Below, in pieces: positions 5,617 to 6,743 of a DNA stretch of 6,743 nt. The translations under genes and the position numbers were made by a program. The DNA lies in contig CADCPG010000194.1 in the NCBI GenBank assembly GCA_902803255.1, positions 1 through 6,743 of the forward strand. The letters run 5' to 3'. The notes under the pieces were generated by a model, which saw nothing but the letters and a program-made list of their open reading frames with translations, was not told the origin of the DNA and made no database searches. The DNA comes from an uncultured Ruminococcus sp. Its GTDB lineage: Bacteria > Bacillota > Clostridia > Oscillospirales > CAG-272. Numbering within the stretch: position 1 is the first letter of the stretch; each line of letters begins with the position of its first letter.

Positions 5617-6743
5617 ATGAAGTTTGTAAGGAAAAGACCGGGATCGGACTTTTCGGTGCTCCCGAAGATAATACACAGTCCGGCCGAATACGCGAGCGAC
5701 GCCTTCCCTCTGCGGATCACCGCCGCGGCGAGGGAAGGGGAGGAGAACGGACAGGTGCCTGAGCGGCTGTCGCTCTATATCAAAGACCGGGACACAAGGA
5801 TCGACATGCTGCCCTGCGACGGCCTCGAGCGAGGCGACATCTCCTACGAGATATACGGTGCCGACATCCCGGCGGATATCCTCGCGTCGTCGGGCGGCAG
5901 GATCGAATACGCCGTCGCGGAGGACGGCGTTTTTTCCGATATCACCGATCTGTACGCTGTCGACGTGATCGCGTCACGGGACCTTCCGTCCCCGCCCCCG
6001 CTGATCCTCACCGAGATGTACGCAAGACCGAAAAAACCGGGCGTCACGGCATATTTCGAGGTGGCGAACCCCGGCACGGCTCCCGTCGATCTTTACGGAT
6101 ACGAGATGACGGTATACGTCGATAAAAGCGCACCCGGAGGGAAGCCTGATTTCAGGCGCCCGCTCGCGGGAGAACCCGGGACGCTGCTCGCTCCGGGGGA
6201 ATACGCCGCGATCTGGTGGCTGCGGCCGGCAAACTACGGGACCGAGGACGGCGACTGCGTGACCGTCTCCGACTTCATTCGCGTGTTCAACTCCGATTTC
6301 TCGAACCGTTTCGCCCAGATCGGCGAAGATGGCAGAAGGATAATACCCGTCGACTGCACTGCCGTCGGCGAAGACGGAAAGCGGAGGATGATGCCGGGAT
6401 GCGGCGAGATGGCGGTAAAGATGCATCCCGCCTGCCTCGGGATCCTCCCGCGCGGAGGCGAGCCCGGGGACGAGTTCTACACCGCTCTCTATTCCGGCGT
6501 TTACGGCTCGTGGGACACCCCGGTACGGCAGTCGTCGTACTGGACATACGACCCGCGGCATCCGTCGGCCGGCGTATGTATCGCGCACAGCGCGCCGGCG
6601 ACGCCCGGCGCACCCGGGTACGGCCAGCGGACGCTTTCGCTGTCGTCGCAGCCGCCGCTAGTGATCCCGGTGCGCCCGGTGAGGCACATCTATACCGGAG
6701 ACGGCGACATCGACATCTCTTTTGCCGTCGTTCCCGCCGACGA
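5617..6743 (+). CDS. Lamin-tail-domain-like protein, 3' end outside window
   Basis: The frame is open from ATG 5617 to the window edge (375 complete codons, no stop). ATG is preceded by AGGCGG (5607-5612) with short four-base spacing, a mediocre binding site. Residues about 15-116 (P-K-I-I-H-S-P then alternating beta-like strands ending R-I-E-Y-A-V-A-E-D-G) resemble an Ig-like beta module. Residues about 128-340 resemble a lamin tail domain. Strand I-L-T-E-M-Y (130-135) is followed by Y-F-E-V-A-N-P-G-T-A-P-V-D-L-Y-G-Y (146-162), then L-L-A-P-G-E-Y (190-196) and the closing A-T-P-G-A-P-G-Y-G-Q (328-337). From about 349 a second module like the N-terminal one may begin. Bacterial lamin-tail proteins are often extracellular and linked to nuclease, phosphatase or wall-anchor domains, which here would lie beyond the edge. 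No signal peptide or membrane segment is visible, which is odd for that class. Function unknown; the domain call rests on motif recognition only. Confidence 0.6.
   Translation, partial: MKFVRKRPGSDFSVLPKIIHSPAEYASDAFPLRITAAAREGEENGQVPERLSLYIKDRDTRIDMLPCDGLERGDISYEIYGADIPADILASSGGRIEYAVAEDGVFSDITDLYAVDVIASRDLPSPPPLILTEMYARPKKPGVTAYFEVANPGTAPVDLYGYEMTVYVDKSAPGGKPDFRRPLAGEPGTLLAPGEYAAIWWLRPANYGTEDGDCVTVSDFIRVFNSDFSNRFAQIGEDGRRIIPVDCTAVGEDGKRRMMPGCGEMAVKMHPACLGILPRGGEPGDEFYTALYSGVYGSWDTPVRQSSYWTYDPRHPSAGVCIAHSAPATPGAPGYGQRTLSLSSQPPLVIPVRPVRHIYTGDGDIDISFAVVPAD

Noticed and set aside
5974..6588. Open frame of 204 codons on the - strand in the last gene
   Set aside because: The + strand frame here stays open for 375 codons with domain-like motifs, while the - frame encodes an Arg/Pro/His-rich sequence typical of antisense.

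Overview
The window reads as a chromosomal segment from a GC-rich Bacillota, most likely an uncultured Clostridia-type gut bacterium. The evidence is the FtsZ core, the FtsQ/DivIB architecture, the glycosidase type and the purine-rich Shine-Dalgarno sites. This placement comes from recognising protein families, not from a search. All five genes lie on the + strand, with strong G/C bias at third codon positions throughout. No tRNA, rRNA, CRISPR array, insertion sequence or phage gene was seen.

Layout. (1) About 55-1083: ftsQ/divIB, a single-pass membrane division protein with a POTRA domain. Its exact start is uncertain because the frame stays open to the window edge. (2) 1084-1230: intergenic region with a possible weak terminator at the ftsQ stop, a near-consensus sigma-70/SigA promoter in an AT-rich island, a potentially folded 5' leader and a strong ribosome binding site. 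(3) 1231-2541: ftsZ, with a canonical GTPase core, a long Ala/Gln linker and an unusual C-terminal peptide, closed by a textbook intrinsic terminator at 2559-2591. (4) 2633-3556: a nucleoside hydrolase-family protein. (5) 3582-5468: a cytoplasmic GH20 beta-N-acetylhexosaminidase resembling GcnA, 25 bases downstream and probably co-transcribed. (6) 5469-5616: a hairpin-rich spacer with a strong terminator and a partial duplication of the GH20 gene end. (7) 5617 to the window end: the first 375 residues of a protein with a lamin-tail-like domain, cut by the window.

The first half is core cell division: FtsZ forms the cytokinetic ring and FtsQ/DivIB is part of the divisome's septal wall synthesis complex. 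There is no ftsA between them, and the second half is unrelated to division: a two-gene catabolic/salvage unit (nucleoside N-glycoside hydrolysis plus terminal N-acetylhexosamine release), then an extracellular-type domain protein. I see no convincing evidence of a new defence or mobile system. The most interesting items are the non-canonical FtsZ tail, the ftsZ leader, the variant active site of the nucleoside hydrolase and the lamin-tail protein without a visible signal peptide.
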